Below are positions 30,880-33,051 of a stretch of 33,051 nucleotides of DNA, piece after piece; position 1 is the stretch's first letter, and the number at the start of each line of letters is the position of its first letter. The notes under the pieces were generated by a model. The model made no database searches, was not told the DNA's origin, and saw only the letters and a program-made list of their open reading frames with translations. Made by a program: the position numbers and the translations under genes. The DNA lies in the NCBI GenBank assembly GCA_002309635.1, contig DBXO01000053.1, positions 8,315-41,365 of the forward strand, in the 5' to 3' direction. Source of the DNA: Ruminococcus flavefaciens (GTDB taxonomy: Bacteria > Bacillota > Clostridia > Oscillospirales > Ruminococcaceae).

Positions 30880-33051
30880 TCAGTTGTTGTCGGGGAGAGA
30901 CTTTATAAGGCCAAGGAGATACTTCTGGATAGCCTGTGCGTCGTTTGATGTAACGCCGTCCTTGTTGCCTGTGCAGTCTGCGTTTGCAAGACCCTGTGCA
31001 GTGATATGGTGGCTGTCGCTTCCGTTTGCACCGTACTTGTTGGGATTTGCAAGGCTCTGCATGATGAGAACTGCGTCTGAAAGGTCAAGATCTCCGTCAC
31101 AGTTGACATCGCCGTACTTTGTAACCTGGCTGCCCTGTCCTGAAGGATTAGTTACAACAGGCTTTGTAGTGGTTGTTGTAGTTGTTGCCTTGGGAGCTGT
31201 AGTTACAACAGGAGCGCTGCCCTGTGCGTATACGGCCTTGATAGTAACGCCCTCGCTTACGGGTACAGTGATCTCGTCTGATGTGGTATCGGCAACTGTA
31301 GCGCCTGTTACCTCCCAGTGATCGAATCTGTAGCCTTCCTTGGCTGTAGCCTTTACGGTTACGGGATAATCTGTGAAGTACTTGCCGCTCCATGAGCTCA
31401 TGGAATCGTCAAAATTGATTGTATTGAGCCTGAGTGAGCCCTTGCTGCCGTCGTTGCCGACTGTAACTGTAGCAAGGCTGCCTGTGAGGCTCATATAGTT
31501 CTTCATCTGGCTTGTTACGTTGCTGTATCTTGTATTGTAGAATGTCTCGAGGAGCTGATAATCCTGATTGAATGTAGACTCATTGTGAATGTTCTTGGAT
31601 GATGGGAAGCGCTTGTATGTATCGAGGATCTGCTGCTTGAAGCCCTTGTAGTAGTTTATAGCAGCTGTAGTCTTGTTTGTGTCAAAGTTGTAGTTTGCCA
31701 TATCCATGAAGCTGAGCTCAAACTGCTGTCTGAATGTAGCGTTCTTCATGAGTGATGAGAAAGCACCGCTGAGTGAGCCGCCGCCCATTCCGAAGCCGCC
31801 CATTCCGAAACCGCCGCCTGTTGCCTGGTTGAAGCTGTTGTAGGTAGGACCTGTCTCGCTTACCTTGTCTGCAAGGTTTGAGCTGTACTCTGTATCAAAC
31901 AGTACCATTCTCCACTTGCCGTCTGCAAACGGATTTTCAGCGTCTACAGCGTTTGAACGCCATACGCCTGTATTGTTGCTCGGCCAGTCATGGTTACCAA
32001 TGTATATCTCAGCTGAGAAGTAGTCGATGAAGCTCTGGATATCCAGCTTCTGGCAAACCTGCTGATATGCAGCATCGCTTGTCATATCGCCTCTTGATAT
32101 CTCGCTGAGGAGGCTGTTCCACTCGCTGAGGTCCTGATCGTTGCCCTCCTCGAGGCTGCCGTTCTTTATGAATGAAACGTCGTTCTTCTTGATGCCGTAA
32201 TGCGACTTGAAGTAATCGGAATTGTACTTCTCCATGAGCTGATAGATTCCCCAGAACTCGCCGTCGATGAAGAGTATGCACTCGCTTGTAGCCTGAGTTG
32301 CCATGTCTCTGTCTCCGACAAGTGACTGTACTACAGAATCACGGAAGAAGCCTGCCATGTTGTCGTTTCCGCCGTTTCTTATAGTGAAGCCGTCGAATGT
32401 GTCGATGACCTTGTTATTCTTTTCCTTTGTGGACTTGCCTTCGAAGAGGTCATATTCCACGCTGCTCTTGCCGTAGTCCTGACGAGCGAAGATATTGAAG
32501 CTCTTCTGAGGCCATGCACGTGAAGCTGCGCCCTTTGTTCTGATGCCGACGTCCTGAGAAACTACACTCTTGCCGCCGTCGAATATCTCGATATTTGCGG
32601 GACGCTCCCAGGCTGCGCCCTTCTGATTGTAGTTAGCCTGCGACATAAATGCCATATCACCCATATCGAAGCCGCCGAAGCCGCCTGCACCGCCTGCGCC
32701 TCCCATATTCCAGCCGCCTGCGCCGCCCTGAGCTGCACCACCGTTAGCGTCACCGCCAGCCTGCTGACCGCCGAAGTTCATGCCGCCGTTCTGGCCGCCC
32801 ATATTCCAGCCGCCCTGAGCTGCGCCGCCGTTTACGTCGCCGCCTGCCTGCTGACCGCCGAAGTTGAAGCCGCCATTCTGGCCGCCCATGTTCCAGCCGC
32901 CCTGCTGAGCACCGCCCTGCTGAACGTCCTCATCTGCATTGACTACAGGACCGCCTGCACCGCCGAGCTGAATGTCGCCCATATTGAAGCCGCCCTGCTG
33001 TGCGCCGCCGAAATTGAAGCCGCCCTGCTGGCCGCCCATGTTCCAGCCGCC
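30880..33051 (-). CDS. CotH-kinase/dockerin protein, 5' partial
   Basis: The frame stays open to the window edge, so the start is outside. Visible order: a Gly/Gln/Asn-rich region of ~130 residues with tandem repeats; a CotH-kinase domain from about 145 to 510 (counting from the edge-proximal Met) with IGNHDWPSNNTGVWRS and MVLFDTEYSSN; a divergent InlB B-repeat (GYRFDHWEV, VTIKAVY); a Thr-rich linker; and a C-terminal type I dockerin with calcium loops DVNCDGDLDLSDAV and NKDGVTSNDAQAIQKYLLG. The dockerin predicts docking onto a cohesin of a cellulosome. CotH domains phosphorylate proteins in Bacillus spores; their role in rumen cellulosomes is unknown. Terminator at 30774-30803. Confidence 0.92.
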   Translation of the reverse strand, partial: GGWNMGGQQGGFNFGGAQQGGFNMGDIQLGGAGGPVVNADEDVQQGGAQQGGWNMGGQNGGFNFGGQQAGGDVNGGAAQGGWNMGGQNGGMNFGGQQAGGDANGGAAQGGAGGWNMGGAGGAGGFGGFDMGDMAFMSQANYNQKGAAWERPANIEIFDGGKSVVSQDVGIRTKGAASRAWPQKSFNIFARQDYGKSSVEYDLFEGKSTKEKNNKVIDTFDGFTIRNGGNDNMAGFFRDSVVQSLVGDRDMATQATSECILFIDGEFWGIYQLMEKYNSDYFKSHYGIKKNDVSFIKNGSLEEGNDQDLSEWNSLLSEISRGDMTSDAAYQQVCQKLDIQSFIDYFSAEIYIGNHDWPSNNTGVWRSNAVDAENPFADGKWRMVLFDTEYSSNLADKVSETGPTYNSFNQATGGGFGMGGFGMGGGSLSGAFSSLMKNATFRQQFELSFMDMANYNFDTNKTTAAINYYKGFKQQILDTYKRFPSSKNIHNESTFNQDYQLLETFYNTRYSNVTSQMKNYMSLTGSLATVTVGNDGSKGSLRLNTINFDDSMSSWSGKYFTDYPVTVKATAKEGYRFDHWEVTGATVADTTSDEITVPVSEGVTIKAVYAQGSAPVVTTAPKATTTTTTTKPVVTNPSGQGSQVTKYGDVNCDGDLDLSDAVLIMQSLANPNKYGANGSDSHHITAQGLANADCTGNKDGVTSNDAQAIQKYLLGLIKSLPDNN
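32731..32904 (-). repeat. Two 87-bp tandem repeats in the Gly-rich region
   Basis: Two consecutive 29-residue units, each of type QGGWNMGGQNGG then NFGGQQAGGD and NGGAA, are encoded at 32904-32818 and 32817-32731. Partial units (GGWNMGG) flank both sides, one reaching the window edge, so more copies may exist upstream. Likely length-variable. Confidence 0.8.

Noticed and set aside
1..33051. tRNA genes, rRNA genes, CRISPR arrays, transposases or prophage genes
   Set aside because: None seen by eye: no regularly spaced direct repeats of CRISPR length, no tRNA T-loop pattern and no transposase-like protein.

Overview
The window looks like a chromosomal segment of a Gram-positive anaerobe close to Ruminococcus (R. 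flavefaciens-like). Support: a CotH/dockerin protein of cellulosomal type, a CIRCE-controlled hrcA-grpE-dnaK-dnaJ operon, a T-box, a tetrahydrofolate riboswitch on an ECF folate transporter gene, strong AGGAGG ribosome sites and TTGACA/TATAAT promoters. The genus is an inference. No tRNA, rRNA, CRISPR array or transposase was seen.

Layout. (1) 1-8599, plus strand: eleven tightly packed or overlapping genes forming the 3' part of an unusual acyl-ACP/polyketide-like biosynthetic operon: two crotonase-family hydratases, a small crotonase-tail protein, hotdog thioesterase, 3-hydroxyacyl-CoA dehydrogenase, ketosynthase, MIF-like tautomerase, Cys-nucleophile alpha/beta hydrolase, AMP-ligase, acyl carrier protein and type II thioesterase. 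The 5' end lies outside the window. (2) 8642-10166, minus: a secreted protein of four Ig-like modules behind a promoter with three 12-bp operators spaced 21 bp. (3) 10277-12067, minus: a TrpB-like enzyme under a T-box whose likely specifier is UGG (Trp). (4) 12253-13044, minus: an XRE regulator. (5) 13231-17928, plus: histidine phosphatase, membrane protein, RluA-type pseudouridine synthase (TTG start, 104-nt overlap), luxS, and a LysM-G5-M23 peptidase. (6) 17931-18288: a structured palindromic element, then a lipoprotein gene. (7) 19394-21487, minus: folT-folC behind a THF riboswitch. (8) 21596-27193, plus: heat-shock operon with a small membrane ORF between dnaK and dnaJ and a hypothetical gene after dnaJ. 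(9) 27200-30705, minus: an ABC-2 exporter operon (ATPase and two permeases) whose promoter carries three operators of the same kind as in (2), spaced 22 bp. (10) 30880-33051, minus: a CotH-kinase/InlB-repeat/dockerin protein with Gly-rich tandem repeats, cut by the window end.

How the parts connect. The first operon contains a complete condensation, reduction and dehydration set built from CoA-type enzymes plus an ACP and its own activating ligase, and no acyltransferase is visible; I cannot name the product. The matched operator arrays suggest that the Ig-like secreted protein and the ABC exporter are co-controlled, probably by an activator not encoded here. Amino-acid and folate supply genes are controlled by RNA switches, and chaperones by HrcA.
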